Origin: Cedecea neteri NBRC 105707 = ATCC 33855
GTDB taxonomy: Bacteria > Pseudomonadota > Gammaproteobacteria > Enterobacterales > Enterobacteriaceae
Reading direction: 5' to 3'
NCBI RefSeq assembly: GCF_001571265.1
Contig: NZ_BCTL01000025.1
Coordinates: 49,354 to 113,353, forward strand
Length of the DNA: 64,000 nt
Part shown: positions 47,313-57,082 of the stretch, piece by piece
Numbering within the stretch: position 1 is the first letter of the stretch
How the letters are laid out: every line of letters starts with the position of its first letter
Translations under genes and position numbers: made by a program
The notes under the pieces: model-generated
What the model was told of the DNA's origin: nothing
Database searches by the model: none
Seen by the model: the letters and a program-made list of their open reading frames with translations, nothing else

Positions 47313-49233
47313 TATCATCGAAACCACTTTTTCTGATCTGGGGCTGCACGCCTCCATCATTCAGGCTCTTAACGACCTGGGCTACGAAAAGCCATCACCA
47401 ATCCAGGCAGAATGTATTCCACATCTGCTGAATGGCCGTGACGTTCTGGGTATGGCCCAGACCGGTAGCGGTAAAACTGCAGCGTTCTCCCTGCCGCTGC
47501 TGAACAACCTCGATCCTGAGCTGAAAGCACCACAAATCCTGGTGCTGGCACCGACTCGCGAACTGGCGGTTCAGGTTGCTGAAGCCATGACGGATTTCTC
47601 TAAACATATGCACGGCGTGAACGTTGTGGCCCTTTACGGCGGCCAGCGTTATGACGTGCAGCTGCGCGCTCTGCGTCAGGGACCACAGATTGTTGTCGGT
47701 ACCCCAGGGCGTCTGCTTGACCACCTGAAACGCGGTACGCTGAACCTGTCCGGCCTGAAAGGTCTGGTACTGGATGAAGCGGATGAAATGCTGCGTATGG
47801 GCTTCATCGAAGACGTTGAAACCATCATGGCGCAGATCCCGGCTGAACATCAGACCGCGCTGTTCTCTGCAACCATGCCGGAAGCGATTCGTCGCATTAC
47901 CCGTCGCTTCATGAAAGATCCTCAGGAAGTGCGCATTCAGTCCAGCGTCACTACTCGCCCGGACATCAGCCAGAGCTTCTGGTCTGTTTATGGCATGCGT
48001 AAAAACGAAGCGCTGGTTCGTTTCCTGGAAGCAGAAGACTTTGATGCAGCTATCATCTTCGTGCGTACCAAAAACGCGACCCTGGAAGTGGCTGAAGCGC
48101 TGGAGCGCAGCGGTTACAACAGCGCCGCGCTGAACGGTGACATGAACCAGGCGCTGCGTGAGCAGACTCTGGAACGCCTGAAAGACGGTCGTCTGGATAT
48201 CCTGATCGCCACCGACGTTGCGGCCCGTGGCCTGGACGTAGAGCGTATCAGCCTGGTTGTTAACTACGACATCCCGATGGACTCTGAGTCTTACGTTCAC
48301 CGTATCGGTCGTACCGGCCGTGCTGGTCGTGCTGGTCGTGCGCTGCTGTTCGTTGAGAACCGTGAACGCCGCCTGCTGCGCAACATCGAGCGCACCATGA
48401 AGCTGACTATTCCTGAAGTAGAGCTGCCAAACGCAGATCTGCTGGGTGAGCGTCGTCTGGCTAAATTCGCCGCTAAAGTTCAGCAGCAGCTGGAAAGCAG
48501 CGATCTGGATCTTTATCGTGGCCTGTTGGCAAAAATTCAGCCTTCTGCTGAAGAAGAGCTGGACATCGAAACCCTGGCTGCAGCTCTGCTGAAAATGGCT
48601 CAGGGTGAACGTCCTCTGATCCTGCCACCAGATGCACCGATGCGTCCACGTCGCGAATTCAAAGAGCGTGACGATCGCTTCGAACGTCGTGGCGACCGCA
48701 ATGACCGTGGCCCGCGTGGCGACCGTCCAGAGCGTGGCGGTGAAGATCGTCCACGTCGCGAACGTCGCGATGCTGGCGATATGGAACTGTATCGCATCGA
48801 AGTGGGCCGTGACGATGGTGTTGAAGTTCGTCACATCGTTGGCGCTATCGCTAACGAAGGCGACATCAGCAGCCGTTACATCGGTAACATCAAGCTGTTC
48901 GGGACCCACTCCACCATCGAGTTGCCGAAAGGCATGCCGGGTGAGGTTCTGCAGCACTTTACTCGCACTCGTATTCTGAACAAGCCGATGAATATGCAGC
49001 TGCTGGGTGATGCACAGCCTCGTCCAGAACGCAGCGGTGAACGTCGTGGCGGTCGTGACGGCGGTGGTCGTAGCTTCGGCGGCGAGCGTCGTGAAGGCGG
49101 TCGTGGTCCACGTCGTGAAGGTGCCGGTGCCGGGGCTGGCCGTAGCTTCAGCGGTGAACGCCGTGAAGGTGGCCGTGGCCCGCGTCGTGAAGACGGTGCG
49201 GCAACCGCACGTCGTCGCTTCGGTGATGCATAA
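47305..49233 (+). CDS. deaD: ATP-dependent RNA helicase DeaD (CsdA)
   Basis: DeaD is the cold-shock DEAD-box helicase acting in 50S assembly and mRNA decay. The ATG at 47305 gives 642 residues (629 in E. coli). Helicase motifs are intact: [27 protein letters not shown] and [11 protein letters not shown] dimerisation region and RNA-binding DbpA-like domain follow, then an arginine/glycine-rich tail that contains two tandem 17-residue copies of RSF(G/S)[13 protein letters not shown] encoded at 49069-49119 and 49141-49191. In-frame codons upstream overlap yrbN and are probably not translated in this frame. Confidence 0.97.
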   Translation: MTDIIETTFSDLGLHASIIQALNDLGYEKPSPIQAECIPHLLNGRDVLGMAQTGSGKTAAFSLPLLNNLDPELKAPQILVLAPTRELAVQVAEAMTDFSKHMHGVNVVALYGGQRYDVQLRALRQGPQIVVGTPGRLLDHLKRGTLNLSGLKGLVLDEADEMLRMGFIEDVETIMAQIPAEHQTALFSATMPEAIRRITRRFMKDPQEVRIQSSVTTRPDISQSFWSVYGMRKNEALVRFLEAEDFDAAIIFVRTKNATLEVAEALERSGYNSAALNGDMNQALREQTLERLKDGRLDILIATDVAARGLDVERISLVVNYDIPMDSESYVHRIGRTGRAGRAGRALLFVENRERRLLRNIERTMKLTIPEVELPNADLLGERRLAKFAAKVQQQLESSDLDLYRGLLAKIQPSAEEELDIETLAAALLKMAQGERPLILPPDAPMRPRREFKERDDRFERRGDRNDRGPRGDRPERGGEDRPRRERRDAGDMELYRIEVGRDDGVEVRHIVGAIANEGDISSRYIGNIKLFGTHSTIELPKGMPGEVLQHFTRTRILNKPMNMQLLGDAQPRPERSGERRGGRDGGGRSFGGERREGGRGPRREGAGAGAGRSFSGERREGGRGPRREDGAATARRRFGDA

Positions 49234-49274
49234 TTGACCTATAATCTGCCGTATTATTTTTAAACGGCAGTGAT

Positions 49275-49309
49275 AAAAGCCCCGGATATTGTTATCGGGG
49301 CTTTTTTTT
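49275..49309 (+). terminator. Terminator after deaD
   Basis: AAAAGCCCCGGAT and ATCGGGGCTTTTTTT form a strong hairpin with a long T-run. A second perfect 7-bp hairpin (CTGCCGT 49246-49252, ACGGCAG 49264-49270) sits between it and the stop codon. Confidence 0.93.
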
Positions 49310-49318
49310 ATCCCTTTT

Positions 49319-49336
49319 GTACTCATGTACTGGTAC
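49319..49336 (+). promoter_or_regulatory. TrpR operator overlapping the mtr promoter
   Basis: GTAC-N10-GTAC at 49319-49336 has the half-site spacing of TrpR operators (GTACTAGTTAACTAGTAC). It overlaps a probable -10 element TACAAT (49334-49339), about 50 bp upstream of the mtr ATG. E. coli mtr is repressed by TrpR and activated by TyrR; I did not find a convincing TyrR box. Confidence 0.65.
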
Positions 49337-49387
49337 AATGAACCACATAAGACAATTTCGTCGTGCTCAGTTTTTCAGGGATCCGAT

Positions 49388-50632
49388 ATGACAACGTTAA
49401 CCACCCCCGGCACCAGGCCTTCGCTAGTAGGCGGGGTGATGATCATCGGTGGGACTATCATTGGCGCAGGGATGTTTTCGTTACCCGTGGTGATGTCGGG
49501 GGCCTGGTTCTTTTGGTCGCTGGCCGCGCTGGTCTTCACCTGGTTTTGCATGCTGCATTCCGGGTTAATGATCCTGGAAGCGAACCTTAACTACCGCATT
49601 GGCTCCAGCTTTGACACCATTACCAAAGACCTGCTGGGCAGAGGCTGGAACGCAATAAACGGCCTGTCGATTGCTTTTGTGCTTTATATCCTGACCTACG
49701 CCTATATTTCGGCCAGCGGCTCTATCCTGCATCACACGTTTTCTGAACTGTCGCTTGACGTGCCGGCTCGCCTGGCGGGACTGGTTTTTGCGCTGGCTGT
49801 GGCATTTATAGTTTGGCTGAGCACCAAAGCGGTGAGCCGCATGACGGCAATTGTCCTCGGCGCGAAAGTCATCACTTTCTTCCTGACCTTTGGCAGCCTG
49901 CTTGGGCACGTGACGCCGACAACGCTGTTTAACGTGGCGGAGAGCAATGCGTCCTATACGCCATATCTGCTGATGACGCTGCCATTCTGCCTGGCCTCTT
50001 TTGGCTATCACGGCAACGTGCCGAGCCTGATGAAGTATTACGGCAAAGACCCGCGGACCATCATTCGTTGCCTGGTATACGGCACGCTGATGGCGCTGGT
50101 GCTGTATACCATCTGGCTGCTGGGAACGATGGGGAATATTCCGCGCCCTGAGTTCGTCGGCATCGCCGAGAAGGGCGGTAACATTGATGTGCTGGTTCAG
50201 GCGCTGAGCGGCGTGCTCAACAGCCGGAGCCTCGACTTGCTGCTGGTAGTATTCTCGAACTTTGCGGTGGCGAGTTCTTTCCTCGGCGTTACGCTTGGGC
50301 TGTTCGATTACCTGGCGGATCTGTTTGGCTTTGACGATTCCGCAATGGGGCGTTTGAAAACGGCGCTGCTGACCTTTGTGCCGCCGATTGTCGGTGGCCT
50401 GCTGTGGCCGAACGGTTTCCTGTATGCGATTGGCTACGCGGGGCTGGCGGCGACTATCTGGGCGGCCATTGTGCCTGCACTGCTGGCCAGGGCTTCCCGT
50501 AAACGTTTTGGCAGCCCTAAATTCCGGGTCTGGGGCGGCAAGCCAATGATTGCCCTGATTCTGGTCTTTGGCGTGGGCAACGCGCTGGTACACATCCTTT
50601 CTACCTTCGACGTGCTGCCGGTTTATAAGTAA
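49388..50632 (+). CDS. mtr: Tryptophan-specific permease Mtr
   Basis: Mtr is the high-affinity tryptophan/proton symporter of the aromatic amino-acid permease family. The ATG at 49388 gives 414 residues, as in E. coli, with eleven predicted membrane helices and the conserved [15 protein letters not shown] motif near the N-terminus. The frame is open for 33 codons upstream, across the operator and terminator, which excludes that as coding. Confidence 0.98.
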   Translation: MTTLTTPGTRPSLVGGVMIIGGTIIGAGMFSLPVVMSGAWFFWSLAALVFTWFCMLHSGLMILEANLNYRIGSSFDTITKDLLGRGWNAINGLSIAFVLYILTYAYISASGSILHHTFSELSLDVPARLAGLVFALAVAFIVWLSTKAVSRMTAIVLGAKVITFFLTFGSLLGHVTPTTLFNVAESNASYTPYLLMTLPFCLASFGYHGNVPSLMKYYGKDPRTIIRCLVYGTLMALVLYTIWLLGTMGNIPRPEFVGIAEKGGNIDVLVQALSGVLNSRSLDLLLVVFSNFAVASSFLGVTLGLFDYLADLFGFDDSAMGRLKTALLTFVPPIVGGLLWPNGFLYAIGYAGLAATIWAAIVPALLARASRKRFGSPKFRVWGGKPMIALILVFGVGNALVHILSTFDVLPVYK

Positions 50633-50640
50633 ATACTAAA

Positions 50641-50664
50641 GGGCCCTCCGAACTGGGAGGGCCC
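50641..50664 (-). terminator. Hairpin between mtr and yhbW
   Basis: GGGCCCTCC and GGAGGGCCC form a perfect 9-bp stem. On the minus strand it is followed by TTTAGTATTT, making it a plausible terminator for yhbW; on the plus strand no T-run follows. Confidence 0.7.
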
Positions 50665-50671
50665 CACAACG

Positions 50672-51679
50672 CTAACTTAAAAGCTCTTCCTTAACCTGCA
50701 TCGCCAAATCGAAAGAATGTAAGCGCGCCTGATGATCGAAAATCTGGCCGTTAACCATAATCTCATCCGCTTCAGTTTCGCGCAGAACGGACTCCAGGCC
50801 GTGGCGTACTTTCGCTTTATCCCCCACCAGAGACATGCTCAGCGCCTGCTGGACGCCGTACTGCTCAGAGGCAGACCAGAGCTGATGCATATTCTCTACC
50901 GGCGGCGGAAGCTGCCCTGTTTCGCCACGACGCAGTCGAACAAAAGCCTGCTGCATAGAAGTAAACAGGAATTCGGCGTCTCGGGTACTGTCAGCCGCAA
51001 CGATATTGATGCACACCATCGCGTAAGGTTTTTCCAGCCGCTCGGACGGCTTGAAGTTCTCGCGGTAAAGCTGCAGCGCCCGGAACAGCATGTCTGGCGC
51101 AAAGTGCGAAGCAAAGGCAAAAGGCAAGCCCAGCTGTGCCGCCAGTTGAGCGCTATACAGACTGGAGCCTAGCAGCCAGACCGGTACCTTTTCTCCATAA
51201 CCCGGTACGGGGCGTACATGCGGATTCGGATCGCGGGCGTCAAACCAGTCCACGAGCTCTGCAACGTCCCGTGGGAAGTTATCAACGTCGCCGCTCATAT
51301 GGCGTCGCAGCGCCCTCATGGTGGGCTGATCGCTGCCCGGCGCTCGTCCAAGCCCAAGGTCAATACGGCCCGGGTAGAGCGTATTCAGGGTCCCGAACTG
51401 CTCGGCAATCACCAGCGGTGAATGGTTCGGCAACATCACGCCGCCGGAGCCTAAATGCAGTGTAGTGGTATTCGCGGCCAGGTAGCCAATCAGTACCGAC
51501 GTTGCCGCGCTGGCAATGCCGACCATATTGTGGTGTTCCGCCAGCCAGTAGCGGTGATAGCCGCGTTTTTCAGCCAGCCGGGCAAGATCCAGAGAGTGGG
51601 AAAAAGCCTCCTGCGCCGAGGAGCCTTGAGGGATCGGCGCCAGATCGAGCACCGAGAAAGCAACATTTTTGTCAGTCAT
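50672..51679 (-). CDS. yhbW: YhbW, luciferase-like flavin monooxygenase
   Basis: This 335-residue luciferase-like monooxygenase has the same length as E. coli YhbW and the family motif AEHHNM near residue 47. Typical family members use reduced FMN; the substrate of YhbW is not known. The gene lies downstream of ubiV on the same strand but with a 143-bp gap, so it likely has its own promoter. Confidence 0.95.
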   Translation of the reverse strand: MTDKNVAFSVLDLAPIPQGSSAQEAFSHSLDLARLAEKRGYHRYWLAEHHNMVGIASAATSVLIGYLAANTTTLHLGSGGVMLPNHSPLVIAEQFGTLNTLYPGRIDLGLGRAPGSDQPTMRALRRHMSGDVDNFPRDVAELVDWFDARDPNPHVRPVPGYGEKVPVWLLGSSLYSAQLAAQLGLPFAFASHFAPDMLFRALQLYRENFKPSERLEKPYAMVCINIVAADSTRDAEFLFTSMQQAFVRLRRGETGQLPPPVENMHQLWSASEQYGVQQALSMSLVGDKAKVRHGLESVLRETEADEIMVNGQIFDHQARLHSFDLAMQVKEELLS

Positions 51680-51822
51680 AACCGCTCACTTTTGTTACAG
51701 CGTAGTCATCAGATTGAAGGTCTTCTTCCAGCCTGGCGCAGGAATACCGCGCCGGCCAGAAAAGCTGCACTCTTAATAGTGCATTAAACGATGACCAAAT
51801 TTGTTAACAAAGTGAGCTATTA

Positions 51823-52701
51823 TCAGGCGCGAAGCTCCAGCCCGGCCACGCGTCGCCAGTAGCCGTTGCAGTCGCTGCGGTTGGCCAACGGAAGCGGCGC
51901 GCTGCCGTTCTCATTGGCGCGGAAGGCGTTAAGAATATCCAGCGTCCCTAAGCCCATTGGCGACAGGCGAACGATATCCACCAGTCCTTTCATCGACGTC
52001 AGCTCATTGCCGAGGTTATAGACATAGCCGCTCATGGTCTGAATGCCGTTCAGCACAAAGACCTGCTGCTGCTCCTGTGAACGCATATCCCGGCCGTTCG
52101 GGTACTTAATGCAGCAGGTTTCGCACTCGTCTTTGGCGCGGTCTTCTGAGCGAGCGGTGAAGCAGCGGGCGGAATAAGCCAGCGGCAGATGGCCGTAGCT
52201 CAACACTTCCACTTCGAATTTGTCGCGAATACCGAGTTCTTCGCACTGGATAAGCATATTGGCGAGCCAGTCGCGGGAGAGTTCTACCGGCATGCACCAG
52301 CGCATCATGCCCTGCTTATGCAGCAGGCGTAGTGTAACGGCGTTATAGCAGTTGAGCGCATGTCCGGCGACGAACGGCAGCTTACGTTCTGCGGCCATAT
52401 TTACGCTGCCGATATCATTGGCCTCAATCAGAAAATCGCCGTTTTCTACGTAGCGTTTCAGTTCACCAAGCTCGGAAGGTGCCTGCACCAGCGCCAGCGT
52501 GGAAAGCACCACCTGCTTGCCCTGGCCTGCGAGCATTTTTGCCATATCCAGCCAGTCTCCGACTTTGGTTGCCCGGCGCTTGCTGCATACCGCTTCGCCC
52601 AGATAAATAACGTCGGCGCGGCTTTTGGCAGCCGCCTGATAAAACTTTTCCAGCGTCTCTTTTGGCCAATAGTAAAGCACTGGCCCTAATGAATATTTCA
52701 T
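51823..52701 (-). CDS. ubiV: Oxygen-independent ubiquinone hydroxylation protein UbiV
   Basis: UbiV is a U32-family 4Fe-4S protein that, with UbiU, carries out O2-independent ring hydroxylation in ubiquinone synthesis. The ATG at 52699-52701 gives 292 residues, as in E. coli; the longer frame adds six residues. Cluster cysteines are C39 (AVCSKRR) and the downstream set in ARCFTARSEDRAKDECETCC. It lies eight bases after ubiU. Confidence 0.97.
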   Translation of the reverse strand: MKYSLGPVLYYWPKETLEKFYQAAAKSRADVIYLGEAVCSKRRATKVGDWLDMAKMLAGQGKQVVLSTLALVQAPSELGELKRYVENGDFLIEANDIGSVNMAAERKLPFVAGHALNCYNAVTLRLLHKQGMMRWCMPVELSRDWLANMLIQCEELGIRDKFEVEVLSYGHLPLAYSARCFTARSEDRAKDECETCCIKYPNGRDMRSQEQQQVFVLNGIQTMSGYVYNLGNELTSMKGLVDIVRLSPMGLGTLDILNAFRANENGSAPLPLANRSDCNGYWRRVAGLELRA

Positions 52702-52709
52702 GCTTTTTC

Positions 52710-53705
52710 CTACTGCCATTTACGGTGATAGGCACCGAGCGTTGTTTGCGTGCCTTCGGCCATCGATCCCAGGGCCTCCATCCAGGCTGGCTGGGCCTGG
52801 TAGTTTTTAGGATCTGCCATGCAGCGATCGATAGCCTGGCGCCAGACTTTAGCCACCTGCGTAACGTAAGCCGGACTGCGCTGGCGGCCTTCGATTTTTA
52901 CCGAGGCTATGTTCGCGGCAAGCAGTTCCGGGAGCAGCTCAAGCGTGTTAAGGCTGGTGGGTTCTTCCAGCGCATGGTAGGGGCGGTCGTCCACCAGGTA
53001 ACGCCCTTTGCAAAGCGTTGGATACCCGGCATTTTCGCCGTCCTTATAGCGATCGATCAGTACGTCGTTGAGGCGAGATTCCAGCCCCTGCGACGTCTGT
53101 TGCCAGCGCACAAAGCGGGCGGGGGAGCAGGCACCCACGGTATTCGGCGACTCGCCGGTGAGGTAAGACGAGAGATAGCAACGGCCTTCGGCCATAATGC
53201 ACAGGCTGCCGAAGGCAAATACCTCCAGCGGCACCGGCGTGACGCGAGCGAGCTGTTTAACCTGATGAATAGAGAGCACGCGTGGGAGTACCACGCGGGC
53301 AACGTCAAAGTTGCGATGATAAAAACGGATCGCTTCTTCATTAGTGGCCGAAGCCTGGACCGACACATGGCGCTCAATGTGTGGATAGCGCTCAGCGGCA
53401 TACTCCAGCATGGCCAAATCCGCCAGAATCAGCGCATCGGCCCCAAGCTGCGCGGCCATATCAACCGCCCGCTGCCAGCGCACGTAGCCGTCCGGATGAG
53501 CGAAAGTATTGATGGCAATATGCAGCTTACGGCGGCGTTGATGCACGTAGCTGACGGCTTCCTGCAGCTTTTTCTCTGTGAAGTTAAGGCCGGCAAAATG
53601 ACGCGCGTTGGTATCATCTTTCAGGCCGATGTACACCGCATCTGCACCGTTATCGATGGCCGCTTTCAACGCCGGAAGGTTTCCGGCCGGGCAAAGCAAC
53701 TCCAT
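52710..53705 (-). CDS. ubiU: Oxygen-independent ubiquinone hydroxylation protein UbiU
   Basis: UbiU is the U32-family partner of UbiV and also binds a 4Fe-4S cluster. The product is 331 residues, as in E. coli, beginning MELLCPAGNL. Cluster cysteines match C169, C176, C193 and C232 (SLCIMAEGRC, GACSPARF, TLCKGRY). It is divergent from ubiT, the third gene of this anaerobic pathway. Confidence 0.97.
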   Translation of the reverse strand: MELLCPAGNLPALKAAIDNGADAVYIGLKDDTNARHFAGLNFTEKKLQEAVSYVHQRRRKLHIAINTFAHPDGYVRWQRAVDMAAQLGADALILADLAMLEYAAERYPHIERHVSVQASATNEEAIRFYHRNFDVARVVLPRVLSIHQVKQLARVTPVPLEVFAFGSLCIMAEGRCYLSSYLTGESPNTVGACSPARFVRWQQTSQGLESRLNDVLIDRYKDGENAGYPTLCKGRYLVDDRPYHALEEPTSLNTLELLPELLAANIASVKIEGRQRSPAYVTQVAKVWRQAIDRCMADPKNYQAQPAWMEALGSMAEGTQTTLGAYHRKWQ

Positions 53706-53959
53706 AATTTTTCCTGAATCAAAGGGGCCATAAGGACGGCCCGCGCTGCACAGGGACGGGCAGCAAAATTGTTAACGAACCGGGATTTTAGTTAACCTGT
53801 CGGCGACAATTTTTGATTTGGGGCAGAGAAAGGCGTATTGCTTAGTGTCGCCGCCGCCAATTCGGTCCCGCAGCAACCTGCGGAATTGTTGATTTGGCGC
53901 GCCATCGGGAATTGTCGTTATGGCAAAATAGCGACAAATTTTTTAAAGGAGTTAAACCC
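53706..53959. promoter_or_regulatory. ubiU-ubiT divergent regulatory region
   Basis: These 254 bases must hold promoters for ubiUV (minus) and ubiT-yhbS (plus). GCGACAA or its inverse recurs: GGCGACA 53802-53808, TGTCGCC 53846-53852, TTGTCG 53912-53917 and CGACAA 53932-53937. Two of the copies are followed by T-runs. A CCGCAG/CTGCGG hairpin lies at about 53867-53882. FNR control is known for these genes in E. coli, but I see no full TTGAT-N4-ATCAA match. Confidence 0.45.
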
Positions 53960-54484
53960 GTGTTCGATAAACTGCGTTCTCGCCTGGTTCAGGCTGGTCC
54001 TTCTTTGCTGCGGGTTCCAGTCAAATTAACCCCCTTTGCCGTTAAGCGTCAGGTACTGGAGCAGGTGCTGGGCTGGCAGTTCCGTCAGGCGCTGCAGGAT
54101 GGCGAACTGGACTTTCTGGAGGGCCGCTGGCTAAGTATTGAAGTGCGCGATCTTGGCCTGAAGTGGTTTACTTCCGTTGAGGACAATAAGCTGCTGGTGT
54201 GCGACGATGCGCCTGCAGATGTGAGCTTTAGCGCTGAGGCCAATGACCTGTTGCTGATCGCCGCTCGCAAGCAGGACCCGGATACTCTATTTTTCCAACG
54301 TCGTCTGGTTATTGAAGGCGACACGGAACTCGGGTTATATGTGAAGAATCTAATGGATGCCATTGAGCTGGATGCAATGCCTAAACCGTTACGCATCCTG
54401 CTAATACAGTTGGCTGATTTTGTTGAGGCGGGTTTGAAGCATAACCCCGCCCCTGAAGGTAATTCGATAGGTGAACCATGTTAA
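53960..54484 (+). CDS. ubiT: Ubiquinone biosynthesis accessory factor UbiT
   Basis: UbiT is an SCP2-domain lipid-binding protein required for anaerobic ubiquinone synthesis. The start is GTG at 53960, after AAGGAG, giving 174 residues as in E. coli. A more upstream ATG (53894) in the same frame adds 22 unconserved residues. The SCP2 fold covers about residues 40-140 (FFQRRLVIEGDTELGLYVKN is the conserved core). It overlaps yhbS by seven bases. Confidence 0.95.
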   Translation: MFDKLRSRLVQAGPSLLRVPVKLTPFAVKRQVLEQVLGWQFRQALQDGELDFLEGRWLSIEVRDLGLKWFTSVEDNKLLVCDDAPADVSFSAEANDLLLIAARKQDPDTLFFQRRLVIEGDTELGLYVKNLMDAIELDAMPKPLRILLIQLADFVEAGLKHNPAPEGNSIGEPC

Positions 54485-54981
54485 TTCGTGTAGAAATTCC
54501 CATTGATGCTCCCGGCATCGACGCGCTGCTGCGCCGTTCCTTTGAAGGCGAGGGTGAAGCCGAGCTGGTGAAAGCACTGCGGGAAGACGGGCTGTTAACG
54601 CTGGGCCTCGTCGCCACCGATGATGAAGGGCAGGTGATTGGCTACGTGGCTTTCAGTCCGGTCGCCGTAGAAGGCGAAGAGCTGCAGTGGGTTGGGCTTT
54701 CGCCCCTGGCCGTAGATGCGTCGGTTCGTGGGCAGGGCATTGCCAAACAGTTGGTATACGAAGGACTGGATTCTCTGAATGAATTTGGCTATGCCGCTGT
54801 GGTCACGCTGGGCTCGCCGGAAATGTACGGCCATCTTGGCTTCCAGCCTGCGGCCCGTTACGACTTGCGCTGCAGCTGGCCGGGTACCGAAGCGGCATTC
54901 CAGGTGCATCCTCTGGCTGATGATGCTCTAAACGGCGTAAGTGGCCTGGTGGAGTATTCTGACCACTTCAACAACGTTTAG
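54478..54981 (+). CDS. yhbS: YhbS, GNAT-family acetyltransferase
   Basis: This GNAT-fold N-acetyltransferase has 167 residues, as in E. coli. The acetyl-CoA binding motif A region is [21 protein letters not shown] (residues about 79-99, Q/RxxGxG/A as RGQGIA). The substrate is unknown. Overlap with ubiT by seven bases implies coexpression. It converges on yhbQ with a four-base overlap of stop regions. Confidence 0.95.
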   Translation: MLIRVEIPIDAPGIDALLRRSFEGEGEAELVKALREDGLLTLGLVATDDEGQVIGYVAFSPVAVEGEELQWVGLSPLAVDASVRGQGIAKQLVYEGLDSLNEFGYAAVVTLGSPEMYGHLGFQPAARYDLRCSWPGTEAAFQVHPLADDALNGVSGLVEYSDHFNNV

Positions 54982-55271
54982 CGGGTTTCCCCTTGAAGGC
55001 TTGCCAGCAGGTCTTCGAGGGCAACCTTTCCGCCAACCAGCCGTTCTTTCTCTATTTTGCTCAACTGTTTAATCCGATACTCGGCCCGCAGCGCCAGCGA
55101 TCGGTTTCCCACCACCTGGCTAAACACCAAATCCAGCTCCCCCTTGCCACGCAGCGCCTTGGCTCCTTTTCCGGACTGATGCTGGGCAAAGCGGCGTGCT
55201 ACGTCGGTGGTAATACCGGTATAGAGGCGGTTATCGGGGCAGCGAATTAAATAGAGATACCAGGAAGTCAT
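54978..55271 (-). CDS. yhbQ: YhbQ, GIY-YIG nuclease-domain protein
   Basis: This 97-residue single-domain GIY-YIG protein resembles E. coli YhbQ (100 aa). The motif pair is WYLYLIRC (5-12) and [17 protein letters not shown] (about 16-32), with the catalytic-type arginine and a downstream glutamate. E. coli YhbQ has been linked to DNA damage response, but its role is not firmly known. Its 3' end overlaps the end of yhbS. Confidence 0.93.
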   Translation of the reverse strand: MTSWYLYLIRCPDNRLYTGITTDVARRFAQHQSGKGAKALRGKGELDLVFSQVVGNRSLALRAEYRIKQLSKIEKERLVGGKVALEDLLASLQGETR

Positions 55272-55324
55272 AGGGCGGGCGCATAATTAACATTTGTCGC
55301 AGAGTATCACTGTTCAGGATGACG

Positions 55325-55753
55325 ATGGAATCACTCAATGCCATCAGCCGCTGGCTGACAAAACAACATGTTCTTAGCTACTGCGTGGGCAGTGGGGACG
55401 CGCTTTGGTGTGCGAATGCTTTTTATATCTTCGATGTGGAGCGGGTGGCGTTCTATTTGCTGAGCGAAACCACTTCACGCCACGGCGAGCTGATTGGAGA
55501 GCAATCGCCGGTTGCCGGCACGATAAACGGTCAGCCCAAAACCGTGGCACTTATCCGCGGCGTACAGTTCCGGGGGGAAATTCGCCTGCTGGCGGAGGCA
55601 GAAGCGGCTGACTATCGTCGCCGCTACTTAAAGCGTTTTCCGATTGCGAAAGTGATGTCGGCCCCGATGTGGGAAATTCGGCTTGATGAGCTGAAAATGA
55701 CCGACAACACGCTTGGCTTCGGGAAAAAGCTACACTGGCTGCGTGAGGACTAG
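55325..55753 (+). CDS. yhbP: YhbP, flavin-reductase-like split-barrel protein
   Basis: The product is 142 residues (147 in E. coli), a UPF0306-type protein with a predicted FMN-binding split-barrel fold. The conserved core is [22 protein letters not shown], here in two pieces around residues 66-85. Function is unknown. The ATG at 55325 aligns with E. coli and has AGGA upstream; an ATG two codons earlier is also possible. The 3' end overlaps yhbO by four bases. Confidence 0.9.
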   Translation: MESLNAISRWLTKQHVLSYCVGSGDALWCANAFYIFDVERVAFYLLSETTSRHGELIGEQSPVAGTINGQPKTVALIRGVQFRGEIRLLAEAEAADYRRRYLKRFPIAKVMSAPMWEIRLDELKMTDNTLGFGKKLHWLRED

Positions 55754-56268
55754 CGGCCCAGCAGAATCAATGCTTCACGATTAAACGCCGGTAGATCCTC
55801 AGGCGTTCTACTGGTGACCAGCTGATGCCCATCAACGACGACTTCACGATCGTAAAAATCTGCACCGGCGTTTTTCACATCAACGACGATAGGTTTTACC
55901 GCAGTGAGCTTCCTGCCGCGTATCACGTCTGCGCTGATCAGCAGTTGTGGGCCATGACAAATGGCAAACACGGGTTTTCCGGTGTTAACAAAATCGCGGG
56001 TGAAGCTGACAAACCGATCGTCGCCACGCAGGGCATCAGGGGAATGACCGCCAGGGAGCAATAGGGCATCAAAGTCGGCCGGGCGAACTTCGTCGATCCC
56101 CTTGTCGATCTTCACTTTGGTTTCGCCTTGTTTGCCGGTAACCGTTTTTCCCGCCTGCTTCTCGATAGTGATTACCTGGTGTCCGGCCTGCCGAAACTCC
56201 TCAGCCGGTGAGGTGAATTCAGAGTCCTCAAACTCGTCGGTAATCAGAACTGCAATTTTCTTGCTCAT
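55750..56268 (-). CDS. yhbO: YhbO, DJ-1/PfpI-family stress protein
   Basis: YhbO is a 172-residue DJ-1/PfpI protein, as in E. coli, described as a deglycase or glyoxalase-like enzyme that protects against methylglyoxal and other stresses. The nucleophile cysteine lies in [10 protein letters not shown] (about C104) and the acidic partner in TDEFEDSEF near the N-terminus. It is the second DJ-1 family member in the window, after ElbB. Confidence 0.96.
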   Translation of the reverse strand: MSKKIAVLITDEFEDSEFTSPAEEFRQAGHQVITIEKQAGKTVTGKQGETKVKIDKGIDEVRPADFDALLLPGGHSPDALRGDDRFVSFTRDFVNTGKPVFAICHGPQLLISADVIRGRKLTAVKPIVVDVKNAGADFYDREVVVDGHQLVTSRTPEDLPAFNREALILLGR

Positions 56269-56351
56269 CTTTCCTCCGTTATGTTTGTGGCACTATTAAG
56301 CCTGGACTACCATGCTGACATTGCAAGCGCTTAGCGAGAACAGGGGGCATT

Positions 56352-57005
56352 ATGAGTCGAATCTTAATCACCGGAGCCACGGGGCTTGTTGGCGGCCATT
56401 TACTCCGCCTGCTTAGTCAGGACTCGCGCATCAGCTCGATTGCGGCACCCACTCGCCGGCCGCTGCCGGTAGCGCTGAACAAGGTGATTAATCCTCACGA
56501 CCCGCAGCTTTCCGACGCGCTCGCGCAGGTCACTGAGCCGGTCGATATCGTCTTTTGCTGCCTGGGAACGACGCTACGCGATGCGGGCAGCAAAGAAGCC
56601 TTTATCCTCGTCGACTATACGCTGGTGGTTGATACCGCACTTGCTGGCCTCCGGCTGGGTGCAAAACATATGCTTGTGGTCAGCGCGCTGGGGGCAAACA
56701 GCCGCTCGCCGTTCTTCTACAACCGCGTTAAGGGCGAAATGGAAGACGCGCTGATAGCACAGAACTGGCCGCGCCTGACCCTTGCTCGGCCTTCAATGCT
56801 GCTGGGGGAACGCCACGCCCGGAGATTAAATGAAACGCTGATGGTGCCGATTTTCAAAATGCTGCCCGGCAAGCTAAAAGCTATTGAGTCAGTGGACGTG
56901 GCGAAAGCGATGCTTTCGGAAGCGTTCAATCCAGCACGGGAAGGCGTGACGATCCTCGACTCAGGTCAACTGCGTGAATTAGCCGCACAATCTTCTGGTG
57001 TTTAA
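56352..57005 (+). CDS. yraR: YraR, NAD(P)-binding Rossmann-fold protein
   Basis: The product is 217 residues (211 in E. coli), an atypical short-chain reductase/nucleoside-diphosphate-sugar-epimerase-like protein with the N-terminal nucleotide motif [12 protein letters not shown] and YNRVKGEME as the active-site-like segment. The substrate is unknown. It sits between yhbO and yraQ, as in E. coli. Confidence 0.92.
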   Translation: MSRILITGATGLVGGHLLRLLSQDSRISSIAAPTRRPLPVALNKVINPHDPQLSDALAQVTEPVDIVFCCLGTTLRDAGSKEAFILVDYTLVVDTALAGLRLGAKHMLVVSALGANSRSPFFYNRVKGEMEDALIAQNWPRLTLARPSMLLGERHARRLNETLMVPIFKMLPGKLKAIESVDVAKAMLSEAFNPAREGVTILDSGQLRELAAQSSGV

Positions 57006-57082
57006 TCTTTCCCATTGTGCCTGTCGCGCATAATATGGCGCGATAAATACTTCTCTCGCTAATCAATTTCAGGGAAACGACA

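Noticed and set aside
47395..49338. 647-codon open frame antisense to deaD
   Set aside because: Threonine- and alanine-rich shadow of the helicase frame; no ribosome-binding site or recognisable domain.
53809..53900. FNR site between ubiU and ubiT
   Set aside because: TTGAT occurs at two places but neither is followed at the right spacing by ATCAA.
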